Positions 1-8,712 are shown, counted from the first letter of the stretch. The stretch is DNA of 64,000 bases from Chitinophagaceae bacterium (GCA_023957575.1 JAMLGU010000003.1:310001-374000); one strand, 5' to 3'. Notes: a model not told the origin generated them from the sequence alone. A program made the numbers and translations.

Positions 1-1
1 A

Positions 2-820
2 AACGCCCTCGAAAAGGTAAATTTGATTTCAGAAACTAAAATTTTACGAAAAAAAATTTCAAAAACTCAGGAAATTATCGGGCAATCGGCAATGATTCAA
101 AGAATCAAAGAAACCATTGAAAAGGTGGCCCCCACAGATGCAAGAGTGCTGATTACCGGCGAAAACGGAACCGGTAAAGAATTAGTAGCCAGATGGCTTC
201 ATGAAAAAAGCAATCGTTCTGCTAATCCGTTAGTAGAAGTGAATTGTGCGGCTATTCCATCAGAACTTATTGAATCTGAACTTTTTGGACACGAAAAAGG
301 CTCTTTTACCTCTGCCATTAAGCAACGAATCGGTAAATTTGAGCAGGCAGATGGCGGCACTCTTTTTCTTGATGAAATTGGAGACATGAGTCTGAACGCT
401 CAGGCAAAAGTATTGCGGGTTTTACAGGAAGGAAAAATTACAAGAGTAGGCGCCGATAAGGACATCAATGTAAATGTAAGAGTTGTAGCTGCAACTAATA
501 AAGACCTGCTAAAAGAAGTGGAGGACAAAAAATTCAGGTTAGATCTTTACCATCGTCTAAGTGTAATTTTGGTTCACGTGCCTCCGTTAAATGAAAGAAG
601 GGAGGACATTCCATTGCTGATTGACCATTTTCTAAAGGAGATTTGCTTCGAATATGGAATTGCCAAAAAAGGAATTTCAAAAGAGGCTGTAGATACGCTT
701 AAACATTACAATTGGACAGGAAACATTCGAGAATTGCGCAATGTGGTAGAAAGATTAGTTATTCTTGGCGATAAAAACATTTCCTATGAAAATGTAATCA
801 GCTATGCAATGCCAAAATAA
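2..820 (+). CDS. NtrC-family sigma-54 AAA+ response regulator, 5' truncated, no Fis HTH
   Basis: The reading frame is open from base 2, and the visible start resembles the linker after a receiver domain (NALEK...), so the gene begins left of the window; the TTG at 23 is not a real start. The AAA+ sigma-54 activator domain is complete: Walker A GENGTGKE (about 158-181), a GAFTGA-loop equivalent reading GSFTSA (299-316), Walker B TLFLDEIG, sensor region VVAATN, arginine-finger region FRLDLYHRL and the C-terminal [10 protein letters not shown] lid. The protein stops about 30 residues after that lid, where NtrC proteins normally continue into a Fis-type helix-turn-helix; none is present. Family role: ATP-driven remodelling of sigma-54 RNA polymerase. 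Without a DNA-binding domain it may act from solution, as described for Helicobacter FlgR and Chlamydia CtcC. The receiver domain is inferred, not seen. Confidence 0.88.
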   Translation, partial: NALEKVNLISETKILRKKISKTQEIIGQSAMIQRIKETIEKVAPTDARVLITGENGTGKELVARWLHEKSNRSANPLVEVNCAAIPSELIESELFGHEKGSFTSAIKQRIGKFEQADGGTLFLDEIGDMSLNAQAKVLRVLQEGKITRVGADKDINVNVRVVAATNKDLLKEVEDKKFRLDLYHRLSVILVHVPPLNERREDIPLLIDHFLKEICFEYGIAKKGISKEAVDTLKHYNWTGNIRELRNVVERLVILGDKNISYENVISYAMPK

Positions 821-843
821 AATGGGTATCCATTCCGTGCTTT

Positions 844-1386
844 TTAATCACCTTTTGATTTTTCGCCCACAAACCAGTGCTCCTTGTCTCTAAAAAGGAC
901 ATTAAAGGTGGTAAGTGTTCCATAACAACGAGTTATATATTGCTGAATATTTACTTTTTCCTCATCAGAAAGGTTTTTACTGCTGTTGATATTTTGCTCC
1001 AGAACCCTCAGCCTATCACGAAGCATTACTATTTTATGGAAAAAATCTTCAATCGGCAATTCCTTAGGTTTCAATGACTTATCAGAAGGTTGGAGTATCA
1101 AAGTTCCTCCTTTCCATTTATCGCCCAGTGGAACAATATCAGTGGTTCCTCCCCACAAGCGTAAAATCTTTAATAATGACTTTTCAACCTCCGATGTGGT
1201 TTCTATTTCAGCAGTAACATTTTCAGCAATAATTTCATCCAGTTTGGGATCATTTTTATCAATTTCTTTTACCCCGTCATGAATAAAAGAAATAAGGTAA
1301 GTAGCATATTTGATGCCTACGATTACACCGGGGCCATAAAGCGTATGCTGCAATCTGGTTCCTATTCCTAATTTTTCCTGTTCCAT
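844..1386 (-). CDS. Conserved-looking hypothetical protein with Tudor/KOW-like N-terminus
   Basis: 180 residues, no signal peptide and no membrane segment, so probably cytoplasmic. The N-terminus (GTRLQHTLYGPGVIVGI) resembles the small SH3/Tudor-like modules with a G-x-R-V-x-H-x-x-Y/F-G-x-G-x-V pattern found, for example, at the end of UvrD/PcrA helicases, which suggests binding to nucleic acid or RNA polymerase. The rest is acidic and helical (about residues 40-75 and 105-165), with an aromatic GGTLILQP stretch between. It lies tail-to-tail with the AAA+ regulator (23 bases apart) and is monocistronic. I do not recognise a named family; the Tudor-like reading is inference from one motif. Confidence 0.7.
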   Translation of the reverse strand: MEQEKLGIGTRLQHTLYGPGVIVGIKYATYLISFIHDGVKEIDKNDPKLDEIIAENVTAEIETTSEVEKSLLKILRLWGGTTDIVPLGDKWKGGTLILQPSDKSLKPKELPIEDFFHKIVMLRDRLRVLEQNINSSKNLSDEEKVNIQQYITRCYGTLTTFNVLFRDKEHWFVGEKSKGD

Positions 1387-1461
1387 AATATTTTTTAAAA
1401 GTTAAAAATAAACATTGCCATTGAAATAAAAAAGTAAATACCAAACACTGTATTATCACAC

Positions 1462-1506
1462 AAAAAAAAGCAACTGATAGCATAATCAATTATCTATCAA
1501 TTGCTT
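1462..1506 (-). terminator. Rho-independent terminator after the collagen-like lipoprotein gene
   Basis: The inverted arms 1468-1480 and 1494-1506 pair over 13 positions with one mismatch and a 13-base loop. On the minus strand the stem is followed directly by eight T (plus-strand A run 1462-1469). It sits 29 bases beyond the stop of the gene at 1535-2395. The T tract on the opposite strand is short, so it mainly serves the minus strand. Confidence 0.8.
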
Positions 1507-1534
1507 TTAAAAAGTAATTCTTATATAAAAGCAG

Positions 1535-2395
1535 TTACTTAATATTAAATGCTTTGCTAACTGCCTCCAAATTTTTATAATCAAGATTTCGGGTTGCACT
1601 CGAACTGATTACTGTACCGGGCACTATTACATACTTGAATTTGTAGGTAGGTATGGTATAAGCGGCAACTTCAGGAACAGCGTCACCTGCATTATTAGGA
1701 GAAAAATAGTATAACAATCTTAATTTACCGGGCTCAGGTGTGGTAAATTCAACATGGTAATAGAATGCTCTCTGAGTATAATCCAGAATACTAAAAGGCA
1801 AATTGGCATAAACATTAGGATATTCCAAATCTGGAGTAAAATACACCAATACTAAACCATTGTCAATAACAGATTGCGTAATTGAAGGCTCACTTATATC
1901 AACAAAACGAGCAGTATGATAAATCCAGGAAGATAATGAATTTTTAAAAATAATATCCCTTACATTATTCCCCCAATCCGTATTTGACAAAGTAATTGTT
2001 TTGGATAAGACATTAGCAGTACCTGTTGCACCCGTTACACCCTGAGGACCTTGTGGGCCAATTGGACCTTGTGGACCGGTAGCGCCGGTTGCACCATTAA
2101 CACCTGCCGGGCCTTGTGGACCTTGAGTACCAGGGGCGCCATTCGCTCCGGTAGCGCCCGTAGCGCCGGTAACCCCTTGTGGGCCTTGAGGACCTGTTGC
2201 ACCGGTAGCGCCATTAGCACCGGCAGGACCTTGAGGGCCTTGAGTTCCTTGCGCACCGGCAGGCCCCTGATTACCTTGTATTCCTTGCGCACCGGTATCT
2301 CCTTTTGGTCCGGCAGGACCCATATCGCCTTTTTTACAACTTGTAAATGTTACAAATAATGTAATAATGACTACAAATAAAATATTGATTTTCAT
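1535..2395 (-). CDS. Collagen-like triple-helix lipoprotein
   Basis: 286 residues. A hydrophobic leader ends at Cys20 (FTSC followed by KKG), a plausible SPII lipobox, so the protein should be lipid-anchored in the envelope and perhaps surface-exposed. Residues about 23-125 are an almost unbroken Gly-X-Y array rich in GPQ, GPA, GAT and GAQ triplets, typical of bacterial collagen-like proteins that trimerise. Residues 126-286 form a non-collagenous C-terminal domain that may nucleate trimers or bind a ligand; I do not recognise it. The repeat DNA is GC-richer than its surroundings and creates long shadow frames on both strands. A -7 promoter box lies upstream (2428-2435) and a strong terminator downstream, so the gene is monocistronic. 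The triplet number could vary by slippage. Confidence 0.85.
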   Translation of the reverse strand: MKINILFVVIITLFVTFTSCKKGDMGPAGPKGDTGAQGIQGNQGPAGAQGTQGPQGPAGANGATGATGPQGPQGVTGATGATGANGAPGTQGPQGPAGVNGATGATGPQGPIGPQGPQGVTGATGTANVLSKTITLSNTDWGNNVRDIIFKNSLSSWIYHTARFVDISEPSITQSVIDNGLVLVYFTPDLEYPNVYANLPFSILDYTQRAFYYHVEFTTPEPGKLRLLYYFSPNNAGDAVPEVAAYTIPTYKFKYVIVPGTVISSSATRNLDYKNLEAVSKAFNIK

Positions 2396-2427
2396 AAAAT
2401 AACAATTTTTTGATAAGTTATTGCATC

Positions 2428-2457
2428 CAAAGGTATTAAAGTTTAATAATTTTCCAA
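2428..2457 (-). promoter_or_regulatory. Bacteroidota-type promoter for the collagen-like lipoprotein
   Basis: On the minus strand a TACCTTTG box (2428-2435) matches the TAnnTTTG -7 consensus, with TTGG 18 bases upstream (2454-2457) as the -33 element. The predicted transcript starts near 2424, about 30 bases before the ATG at 2395. Confidence 0.6.
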
Positions 2458-2461
2458 TAAT

Positions 2462-4048
2462 TTATTTATGAATTTCACTGCTAAAATGAAACTCAATATC
2501 AGGATTGTTGGTTATCTCTGTATTTAAAAACCATTCGCTTTGTGCCAAATAGACTACATGCCCATCCTTGTCTTCACCCGTGTTGGCCAACTTAAATTTT
2601 GTAAATTCGTCAAGCTTTTTCTGATCTTTACTGGTAAGCCAGGTGGCTTTGTAAAATGGCAACGACCTAAATTCAACTGATGCGCCATACTCATGTAGCA
2701 ATCGATATTGAATTACTTCAAACTGTAAATCACCTACACATCCTACAATTTTTTTTGTTCCACCAAATTGAGTAAAAAGCTGCGCAACCCCTTCATCCGT
2801 CAATTGAAGCAATCCCTTTTCAAGTTGCTTGGTTTTCATGGGGTCCTTATTTACTACTTCTTTAAATATTTCGGGCGAAAAGGAAGGAATCCCTGTAAAA
2901 TAAAAATCTTCCCCCTCTGTCAATGTATCCCCTATTTTAAAATTTCCGGTATCAAACAAACCCACCACATCGCCTGGGTAGGCATCTTCAATTACACTTT
3001 TTTCGCGAGCCAAAAATGAATAGGGGTTGCTAAACCTTACGTCTTTATTCAATCTTACATGATGAAAATATTTGTTTCTTTCAAACCTGCCGCTACATAC
3101 TCGTAAAAAAGCAATTCTGTCGCGATGTTTGGGATCAAGATTCGCATGAATCTTAAACACAAAGCCACTCAATTTAGTATCTTGTACATCTACAATACGT
3201 TTATTTGTTTCTCTGCTTTGTGGTGCGGGAGCAATACGTATAAATGTATCCAACATCTCCTTTACTCCGAAATTGTTGATAGCGCTGCCAAAAAACAATG
3301 GCGATACGGTGGCTTTAAGATAATCCTCCACGTTTAGCGCTCCATGAACGCCGTCCACCAATTCTACATCTTCACGCAATACAGATGCGTCATGGGTTCC
3401 AAGCTTTTCTTCTAATATTTTATCATTTATATCATTTACAGCTATGGTTTCATCTCCTTCTGCTTTAGTATTAGCCGTAAACAATCGTAGGTTTTTGTCA
3501 TGTAAGTTATACACGCCTTTGAACTCCTTACCACTATTTATTGGCCAGGTCATAGGATGCAACGAAATATTTAATTCCTTTTCTATTTCTTCAATCAACT
3601 CAAATCTGCCTTTACCATCCCTGTCCATTTTATTTACAAAAACAATTACCGGCGTATCCCGCATCCGACACACTTCCATCAGCCTACGGGTTTGTGCTTC
3701 TACCCCGTTCACACTATCTACCACCAATATCACACTATCTACAGCCGTTAGGGTTCGGTAAGTATCTTCTGCAAAATCCTTGTGACCTGGCGTATCCAGG
3801 AGATTTATCAAAATCCCGTTATATTCAAAACTCATCACCGATGTTGCCACCGATATCCCTCTTTGTCTTTCAATTTCCATAAAATCGGAAGTGGCCGATT
3901 TTTTAATTTTATTGCTTTTAACAGCGCCTGCTACCTGTATGGCTCCCCCAAACAATAAAAACTTCTCAGTCAGGGTTGTTTTACCTGCATCGGGGTGACT
4001 GATGATGGCAAAAGTGCGCCTTCGTTGTATTTCTTCACTAAACTTCAT
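2462..4048 (-). CDS. prfC: Peptide chain release factor 3 (RF3)
   Basis: 528 residues, the usual RF3 length. This translational GTPase recycles RF1/RF2 from the ribosome after termination. GTPase motifs are intact: G1 SHPDAGKTT near residue 16, switch [10 protein letters not shown], and G4 NKMDRD. The C-terminal half has the RF3 pattern, including [12 protein letters not shown]. The frame is open to 4090, but the start is placed at 4048 because [18 protein letters not shown] is the usual RF3 beginning and because a TACCTTTG -7 box (4072-4079) lies downstream of the 4090 codon. The gene is divergent from the heptose operon, whose ATG is only 82 bases away. Confidence 0.95.
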   Translation of the reverse strand: MKFSEEIQRRRTFAIISHPDAGKTTLTEKFLLFGGAIQVAGAVKSNKIKKSATSDFMEIERQRGISVATSVMSFEYNGILINLLDTPGHKDFAEDTYRTLTAVDSVILVVDSVNGVEAQTRRLMEVCRMRDTPVIVFVNKMDRDGKGRFELIEEIEKELNISLHPMTWPINSGKEFKGVYNLHDKNLRLFTANTKAEGDETIAVNDINDKILEEKLGTHDASVLREDVELVDGVHGALNVEDYLKATVSPLFFGSAINNFGVKEMLDTFIRIAPAPQSRETNKRIVDVQDTKLSGFVFKIHANLDPKHRDRIAFLRVCSGRFERNKYFHHVRLNKDVRFSNPYSFLAREKSVIEDAYPGDVVGLFDTGNFKIGDTLTEGEDFYFTGIPSFSPEIFKEVVNKDPMKTKQLEKGLLQLTDEGVAQLFTQFGGTKKIVGCVGDLQFEVIQYRLLHEYGASVEFRSLPFYKATWLTSKDQKKLDEFTKFKLANTGEDKDGHVVYLAQSEWFLNTEITNNPDIEFHFSSEIHK

Positions 4049-4071
4049 TAATATATTTTTAAAAACGGCTG

Positions 4072-4079
4072 CAAAGGTA
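4072..4079 (-). promoter_or_regulatory. -7 promoter box for prfC
   Basis: The minus strand reads TACCTTTG, a perfect TAnnTTTG. The transcript would begin near 4068, about 20 bases before the ATG at 4048, which decides between the two possible prfC starts. No clear TTG -33 element is seen. Confidence 0.55.
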
Positions 4080-4111
4080 ATCAGAATCAATGTTTATTAC
4101 ACTTTCAAATA

Positions 4112-4119
4112 TATCTTTG
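4112..4119 (+). promoter_or_regulatory. -7 promoter box for the heptose/glycosyltransferase operon
   Basis: TATCTTTG matches TAnnTTTG and ends 10 bases before the ATG at 4130, giving a leader of only about 6 bases. It lies 33 bases from the divergent prfC -7 box, so the two polymerase footprints overlap. No convincing -33 element. Confidence 0.5.
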
Positions 4120-4129
4120 CATCTTCATT

Positions 4130-5251
4130 ATGTCAAAAATAATAATTCTCGGGCCCGGTTATCCACTTAGAGGCGGCGGACTTACAACATTCAATCATCG
4201 CTTGTGCAAAGAATTTCAGGCGATGGGGCACGATTGCGAAATATGGTCGTTTTCATTGCAATACCCATCCATTCTGTTTCCGGGCAAAACTCAGTTTAGT
4301 GAAGAACCTGCACCTGAAGGTATAAATATCCAATCTAAAATAAATTCAATAAATCCTCTTAACTGGTTTAAGACGGGCAATCAGCTAAGGAAGGAAAAAC
4401 CAGATGTAGTCGTAGTACGTTATTGGCTTCCTTTTATGGGGCCGGCCTTAGGTACCATTTTAAGACGCGTGAAAAAGAATAAACACACAAAAGTGATTTG
4501 TATTGCCGATAACGTCATTCCGCATGAAAAAAGACCCGGAGACAGCCTGTTTACAAAATACTTCATCAAAGCCTGTGATGGATTTATCACCATGAGTGAA
4601 AAGGTGATGAGTGATTTAAGAAAGTTTGATAAACTGAAACCTGCATCATTAGTACAACATCCGCTTTATGATAATTTTGGTGATATTATTTCAAAAGAAG
4701 CAGCGAGAACCCATCTCAGGCTGCCAATGGATGAAAAGATAATTCTCTTCTTTGGCTTCATCAGAAAATATAAAGGCTTAGACCAGTTATTAGAAGCTTT
4801 TGCAGAAATTAAACCTCAAATTTCAAATCTAAAATTATTAGTTGCAGGTGAGTTTTACGAAGACGAAAAACCATATCAGGATTTGATAGGAAAGCTGAAT
4901 ATCAAAGATGATTTGATATTGCATACCCATTTCATCAATGATAGTGAAGTAAAATATTATTTATGTGCCTCGGATGTGTTGGTTCAACCATACAAAAATG
5001 CCACACAAAGTGGCGTAACCCCTCTTGCCTATTATTTTGAAAAACCAATGATAGTAACCAATGTTGGCGGTCTGGCAGCATTGGTACCAAATGAAAAATG
5101 TGGTATTGTTACAGAACCAAACCCCGAGTCAATAGCCGCGGGTATTCGAAAATTTTATGAATTAGGAGAGGAACATTTTATTCCTCATCTTCGCAGCGAG
5201 AAAAAAAAATATAGTTGGAGTAATATTGTAAATGCAATAATGTCAATATGA
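4130..5251 (+). CDS. Glycosyltransferase family 4 (GT-B fold)
   Basis: 373 residues, cytoplasmic or membrane-peripheral, with no signal peptide. The N-terminal acceptor domain opens with IIILGPGYPLRGGG, the glycine-rich loop of GT-B enzymes. The C-terminal donor domain carries FFGFIRKYKG, the LKLLVAGEF strand and a nucleotide-sugar region QPYKNATQSGVTPLAYYFE followed by KPMIVTNVGGL; this replaces the common E-x7-E form but is usual among Bacteroidota GT4 enzymes. It is the first gene of a four-gene operon and overlaps hddA by 4 bases (ATGA). Because the other three genes make GDP-D-glycero-alpha-D-manno-heptose, the likely job is to transfer that heptose, or a neighbouring sugar, onto LPS or another surface glycan. 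The acceptor and donor are inferred from context only. Confidence 0.87.
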   Translation: MSKIIILGPGYPLRGGGLTTFNHRLCKEFQAMGHDCEIWSFSLQYPSILFPGKTQFSEEPAPEGINIQSKINSINPLNWFKTGNQLRKEKPDVVVVRYWLPFMGPALGTILRRVKKNKHTKVICIADNVIPHEKRPGDSLFTKYFIKACDGFITMSEKVMSDLRKFDKLKPASLVQHPLYDNFGDIISKEAARTHLRLPMDEKIILFFGFIRKYKGLDQLLEAFAEIKPQISNLKLLVAGEFYEDEKPYQDLIGKLNIKDDLILHTHFINDSEVKYYLCASDVLVQPYKNATQSGVTPLAYYFEKPMIVTNVGGLAALVPNEKCGIVTEPNPESIAAGIRKFYELGEEHFIPHLRSEKKKYSWSNIVNAIMSI

Positions 5252-6270
5252 TTCATAGAAGTAAAGCGCCTTTAAGAATTGGCCTGGCCGGTGGCGGCAC
5301 TGATGTCAGCCCTTACTGTGACCAGTTTGGTGGCGCTATTTTAAATGCAACCATATCACTGAACGCAAGCGCTACCATTGAATTACGCGAAGACAATAAA
5401 ATCATCATTGAAGCCTTTGACAGAGATGAAAAGGAGATATATGACTGGGACACTCAGCTATCCATCAACGGAAAGCTGGACCTGCTGAAAGGGGTTTATA
5501 ACAGAATCCAGATTGATTACCCTTTTGAAAACAAAGGTTTCAAACTCAGCACCTCCGTGGATGCTCCTGCCGGATCAGGCTTGGGAACTTCCTCTACGCT
5601 GGTAGTGGCTGTGGTGGGCGCTTTTGTAGAAATGCTTCAATTACCACTTGGAGAGTATGATATAGCCCATTATGCTTATGAAATAGAAAGAATAGATTTG
5701 GCTTTAGCCGGAGGGCGACAGGATCAGTATGCGGCTACTTTTGGAGGAGTAAATTTTATGGAGTTTTACAATAACGAAAAAGTAATTGTAAATCCACTTC
5801 GTATTCGCCAGCAATACTTAGATGAGCTGGAAAATAATCTCTTGCTTTACTACACCGCTACCAGCAGAGAATCTGCAAAAATCATTTCACGGCAAAGCAA
5901 AAATGTAACTGAAAAAAAAGAAAAAACAATTGAAGCCATGCATAATCTTAAAATGCAGGCTTTGATGATGAAAGAAGCCTTGCTGAAAGGCCAGCTGGAC
6001 GAAATGGGCAATATTCTTAATATTGGTTTTGAGCAAAAAAGGCAGATGGCCGAAGGCATCAATAATCAGTTGATTGACGACATATACGCTGCCGCAAAAT
6101 CAGCCGGAGCTACAGGTGGAAAAATTAGCGGTGCCGGTGGCGGTGGATTTATGATATTTTATTGCCCGGGTAGTACCAAATATTCGGTAATTAAGCAACT
6201 TGCCAAATTTGGCGGCCTTGTTAGAAATTATCAATTTAACAAACACGGTTTAAAAACCTGGAGCGTATAA
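5248..6270 (+). CDS. hddA: D-glycero-alpha-D-manno-heptose-7-phosphate kinase (GHMP family)
   Basis: 340 residues. The GHMP kinase signature PAGSGLGTSST is at about residues 107-117, the N-terminal strand SKAPLRIGLAGGGTDV near 5-20, and the C-terminal GGKISGAGGGGFMIF motif is intact. The RIGLAGGGTDVSPYCD and LAGGRQDQYAATFGG sequences are typical of HddA. It phosphorylates heptose-7-P at C1 to the alpha-1,7-bisphosphate, the branch leading to GDP-heptose rather than ADP-heptose. It overlaps the glycosyltransferase by 4 bases and ends 4 bases before gmhA, so tight translational coupling is likely. Confidence 0.92.
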   Translation: MIHRSKAPLRIGLAGGGTDVSPYCDQFGGAILNATISLNASATIELREDNKIIIEAFDRDEKEIYDWDTQLSINGKLDLLKGVYNRIQIDYPFENKGFKLSTSVDAPAGSGLGTSSTLVVAVVGAFVEMLQLPLGEYDIAHYAYEIERIDLALAGGRQDQYAATFGGVNFMEFYNNEKVIVNPLRIRQQYLDELENNLLLYYTATSRESAKIISRQSKNVTEKKEKTIEAMHNLKMQALMMKEALLKGQLDEMGNILNIGFEQKRQMAEGINNQLIDDIYAAAKSAGATGGKISGAGGGGFMIFYCPGSTKYSVIKQLAKFGGLVRNYQFNKHGLKTWSV

Positions 6271-6274
6271 AAAG

Positions 6275-6853
6275 ATGCAGAAAATAATAAAGCAACTCAT
6301 TCAAGATTCAATTGATTCGAAACGACAAATTTTAGAAAACGAATCTATTTTATCAACGATTAACCAATTGATTGACGTTATCGTTGCTGCTTTCAAAAAC
6401 GGAAATAGCGTTTATTTTTGCGGTAATGGTGGTAGCGCCGCTGATGCCCAGCACTTAGCTGCTGAATTTAGCGGCAGGTTCTACAAAGACCGCAAAGCCT
6501 TGCCGGCAGAGGCTTTGCACTGCAACACTTCATATCTTACTGCTGTAGGAAATGATTATAGTTTTGATGTTATCTATTCAAGATTGATTCAGGGCATTGG
6601 CAAAAAGGGAGATATTTTAATCGGTTTAAGCACTTCGGGCAATTCGAAAAATATAATTCAGGCATTTGAAACCGCCAGAGAAAAAGGGATGATTACGGTG
6701 GGTTTCACCGGCGCCGCTGGAGGGATTCTTAAAACTGTTAGCGATTATCTGGTAAATGTGCCTTCTGCCGATACGCCACGGATTCAGGAAAGCCATATAT
6801 TAATTGGCCATATTGTTTGCCAGTTGGTAGAAGATATTTATTTCAGCGCCTAA
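6275..6853 (+). CDS. gmhA: Phosphoheptose isomerase (sedoheptulose-7-phosphate isomerase)
   Basis: 192 residues, the normal GmhA length, with a single SIS domain. FCGNGGSAADAQHLAAEFSGRF-like sequence at about residues 48-69 and GLSTSGNSKNI near 117 are the sugar-phosphate-binding loops; the Glu and His needed for aldose-ketose isomerisation (AAEF, ESHILIGH) are present. It turns sedoheptulose-7-P into D-glycero-D-manno-heptose-7-P, the first committed step and the substrate for HddA just upstream. It is the third gene of the operon, with 28 bases before the next gene. Confidence 0.94.
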   Translation: MQKIIKQLIQDSIDSKRQILENESILSTINQLIDVIVAAFKNGNSVYFCGNGGSAADAQHLAAEFSGRFYKDRKALPAEALHCNTSYLTAVGNDYSFDVIYSRLIQGIGKKGDILIGLSTSGNSKNIIQAFETAREKGMITVGFTGAAGGILKTVSDYLVNVPSADTPRIQESHILIGHIVCQLVEDIYFSA

Positions 6854-6881
6854 AGGTCTTTGGAAAATTAAGATTTGTTTA

Positions 6882-8180
6882 ATGGAAGAAAATTTCAATC
6901 AAAATACAATCATTCAAAACGAGCAGTTGGCTCAAATGCCTACTGCCATTATACTTGCCGGAGGACTGGGCACGAGGCTCCGAAATTCAGTTCCTGATTT
7001 ACCCAAATGTATGGCGCCGGTTGCCGGATTCCCATTTTTGTATTATGTAATTAATCATTTGCAACAGCAGGGAATTCAAAAAATGATCTTCAGCATTGGT
7101 TATATGCACGAAGTAATTGAAAAATATTTGAAAGCCGAATTTTCTACCCTTGATTACGAAATTTGTGTTGAGGAAGAACCTCTGGGTACAGGAGGTGCCA
7201 TTCAGTTTGCAATGCAAAAAGTAATTACAGAAAATGCTTTCGTTTGCAATGGCGATACGCTGTTCAGATTTGATGCTGATGAACTGCTTTCGCAACATCT
7301 TAAGAATGATGCAGAATGTACATTGGCGCTAAAACGTAAGAAAAATTTTGATCGTTATGGCGTGGTTGAACTAAATAATCAAAATATTATCAAATCCTTC
7401 AAAGAAAAGCAACCCTTCTCCGAAGGATTAATCAATGCCGGATTGTATTTAATAAATAAAGATCAGTTTCTTTCCCGACAATTACCATATAAATTTTCAT
7501 TTGAAAAGGATTACTTAGAGAAATTTGTTTCGGAAGGGAAATTTTTCGGGTTGGCACAAGATAAATATTTTATAGACATTGGTATTTCTGAGGATTTTAA
7601 TAAAGCTCAAAAAGAGCTTTCAAGACCAGCCTTTGATCTTAAAAAAATTGACAAATCCTGGACACTCTTTTTAGACAGGGATGGAGTTATAAATGAAGAC
7701 AGACCGAACAGCTATGTTTTTAATGCAGATGATTTTATTTTCTTTGAAGGAGTTCCGGAAGCCTTTAGAAAGTTATCACGAATATTTAAACACATCTTTG
7801 TAGCTACTAACCAACGAGGTGTAGGTAAAGGATTGATGTCTCAAAAGGACTTGGATGATATTCACAAAAAAATGAATAATGATATTGAAAAAGCAGGAGG
7901 TAAAATCGATAAAATATATTATTGCACCAATATCAACAATAACAATTTTGACCGCAAACCCAATCCCGGTATGGCTTTACGAGCCAAAGAAGCATTCCAC
8001 GAGGTTGATTTGAGTAAATCAATAATGGTGGGTAATAACATTAGCGATATGCAATTTGGCAGAGCCGCCGGGATGTACACCGTTTTTGTTACAACTACAT
8101 TACCAGAGGTCCAACTACCTCATCCATACATTGACCTCGTTTTCAATAATTTAAATGAATTTGTAGATAATTTACCTTAA
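6882..8180 (+). CDS. Bifunctional heptose-1-phosphate guanylyltransferase / heptose-1,7-bisphosphate 7-phosphatase (HddC-GmhB fusion)
   Basis: 432 residues in two domains. Residues about 20-245 are a nucleotidyltransferase (ILAGGLGTRLRN, then PKCMAPVAG; VCNGDTLF for the metal-binding Asp) of the HddC type. From about residue 260 a HAD phosphatase of the GmhB type begins, with motif I LDRDGVIN (Asp265 and Asp267), ATNQRGVGKG and RKPNPGM. Together they carry out the last two steps to GDP-D-glycero-alpha-D-manno-heptose. Two oddities are seen. The Cys/His zinc loop of classical GmhB is reduced to CTNINNNNFDRKP, with only one Cys left. Motif IV reads VGNNISD instead of VGDxxxD, keeping one of the two acids. 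I infer a zinc-free phosphatase; weak or lost phosphatase activity is possible. This is the last gene of the operon, convergent with the thioredoxin gene. Confidence 0.9.
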   Translation: MEENFNQNTIIQNEQLAQMPTAIILAGGLGTRLRNSVPDLPKCMAPVAGFPFLYYVINHLQQQGIQKMIFSIGYMHEVIEKYLKAEFSTLDYEICVEEEPLGTGGAIQFAMQKVITENAFVCNGDTLFRFDADELLSQHLKNDAECTLALKRKKNFDRYGVVELNNQNIIKSFKEKQPFSEGLINAGLYLINKDQFLSRQLPYKFSFEKDYLEKFVSEGKFFGLAQDKYFIDIGISEDFNKAQKELSRPAFDLKKIDKSWTLFLDRDGVINEDRPNSYVFNADDFIFFEGVPEAFRKLSRIFKHIFVATNQRGVGKGLMSQKDLDDIHKKMNNDIEKAGGKIDKIYYCTNINNNNFDRKPNPGMALRAKEAFHEVDLSKSIMVGNNISDMQFGRAAGMYTVFVTTTLPEVQLPHPYIDLVFNNLNEFVDNLP

Positions 8181-8199
8181 CCCAATAACTCTTTCAGAA

Positions 8200-8682
8200 T
8201 TATTGATTCAGGTATTTCGCTATAAAGTCACTATCAACATTAACTGCAATTATTTCTCCCTTAGCATTAATCAGGTAATTGATGGGTATTGCCTTAATTT
8301 GCCAACGGTATGCCACACTTTCTTCTGCAGTACTAAAATCGATTAATTGAGGCCAAGTCAATTTGTCTTTTTTAATGGCCTTGTGCCACTTTTTTTCGTC
8401 CTCATCTACCGATACGCTTACAATTTCAAAATTCTTGTTTTGATATTTTGAGTACAGTTTCACCAGACTTTTATTGGCTATCCGGCATGGAAAACACCAG
8501 CTAGCCCAAAAATCCAGCAATATGGTTTTACCCTTGAAATCATCAATGCTCACCATTTTCCCCTCATTGTTTTTAAGCGAAAATACCGGAACCGGTAGCG
8601 GTTTTTCAAGCATTTGGGTAAAGCCAGTTATAGGGAGAGAAAATGCTATCAACAGAACAAATATTTTTAACCTTAAAGCCAT
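8200..8682 (-). CDS. TlpA-like periplasmic thioredoxin
   Basis: 160 residues with a Sec signal (hydrophobic 5-20, FTQ cleavage). The TlpA/ResA-type redoxin fold shows the active site WASWCFPCR at about residues 58-66, the cis-proline motif AIPINYLI, and the short N-terminal strand with PVFSLKNNEGK. Expected role: disulfide reduction or apo-metalloprotein maturation in the periplasm. It lies 55 bases downstream of the Cys-rich HMA gene on the same strand, but a hairpin with a T run ends 6 bases before this ATG, so its expression may depend on readthrough. The N-terminus is short for the family, and no partner such as DsbD is in view. Confidence 0.88.
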   Translation of the reverse strand: MALRLKIFVLLIAFSLPITGFTQMLEKPLPVPVFSLKNNEGKMVSIDDFKGKTILLDFWASWCFPCRIANKSLVKLYSKYQNKNFEIVSVSVDEDEKKWHKAIKKDKLTWPQLIDFSTAEESVAYRWQIKAIPINYLINAKGEIIAVNVDSDFIAKYLNQ

Positions 8683-8687
8683 TATAT

Positions 8688-8712
8688 AAAAAAAGCTGCT
8701 ATTTCAAGCAGC
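8688..8712 (-). terminator. Rho-independent terminator or attenuator between the HMA gene and the thioredoxin gene
   Basis: On the minus strand the arms GCTGCT and AGCAGC (plus 8707-8712 and 8695-8700) enclose a 6-base loop and are followed by seven T (plus 8688-8694). It lies 26 bases after the HMA stop and only 6 bases before the thioredoxin ATG. I see no -7 box for the thioredoxin gene between the hairpin and its ATG. Confidence 0.7.

Noticed and set aside
2035..2359. Long frames on both strands inside the collagen-like gene
   Set aside because: They are shadows of the 9-base periodic Gly-X-Y coding repeat; the lipoprotein frame alone has a signal peptide, promoter and terminator.
4049..4090. 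N-terminal extension of prfC
   Set aside because: A -7 promoter box lies inside the extension and the added residues are not RF3-like.
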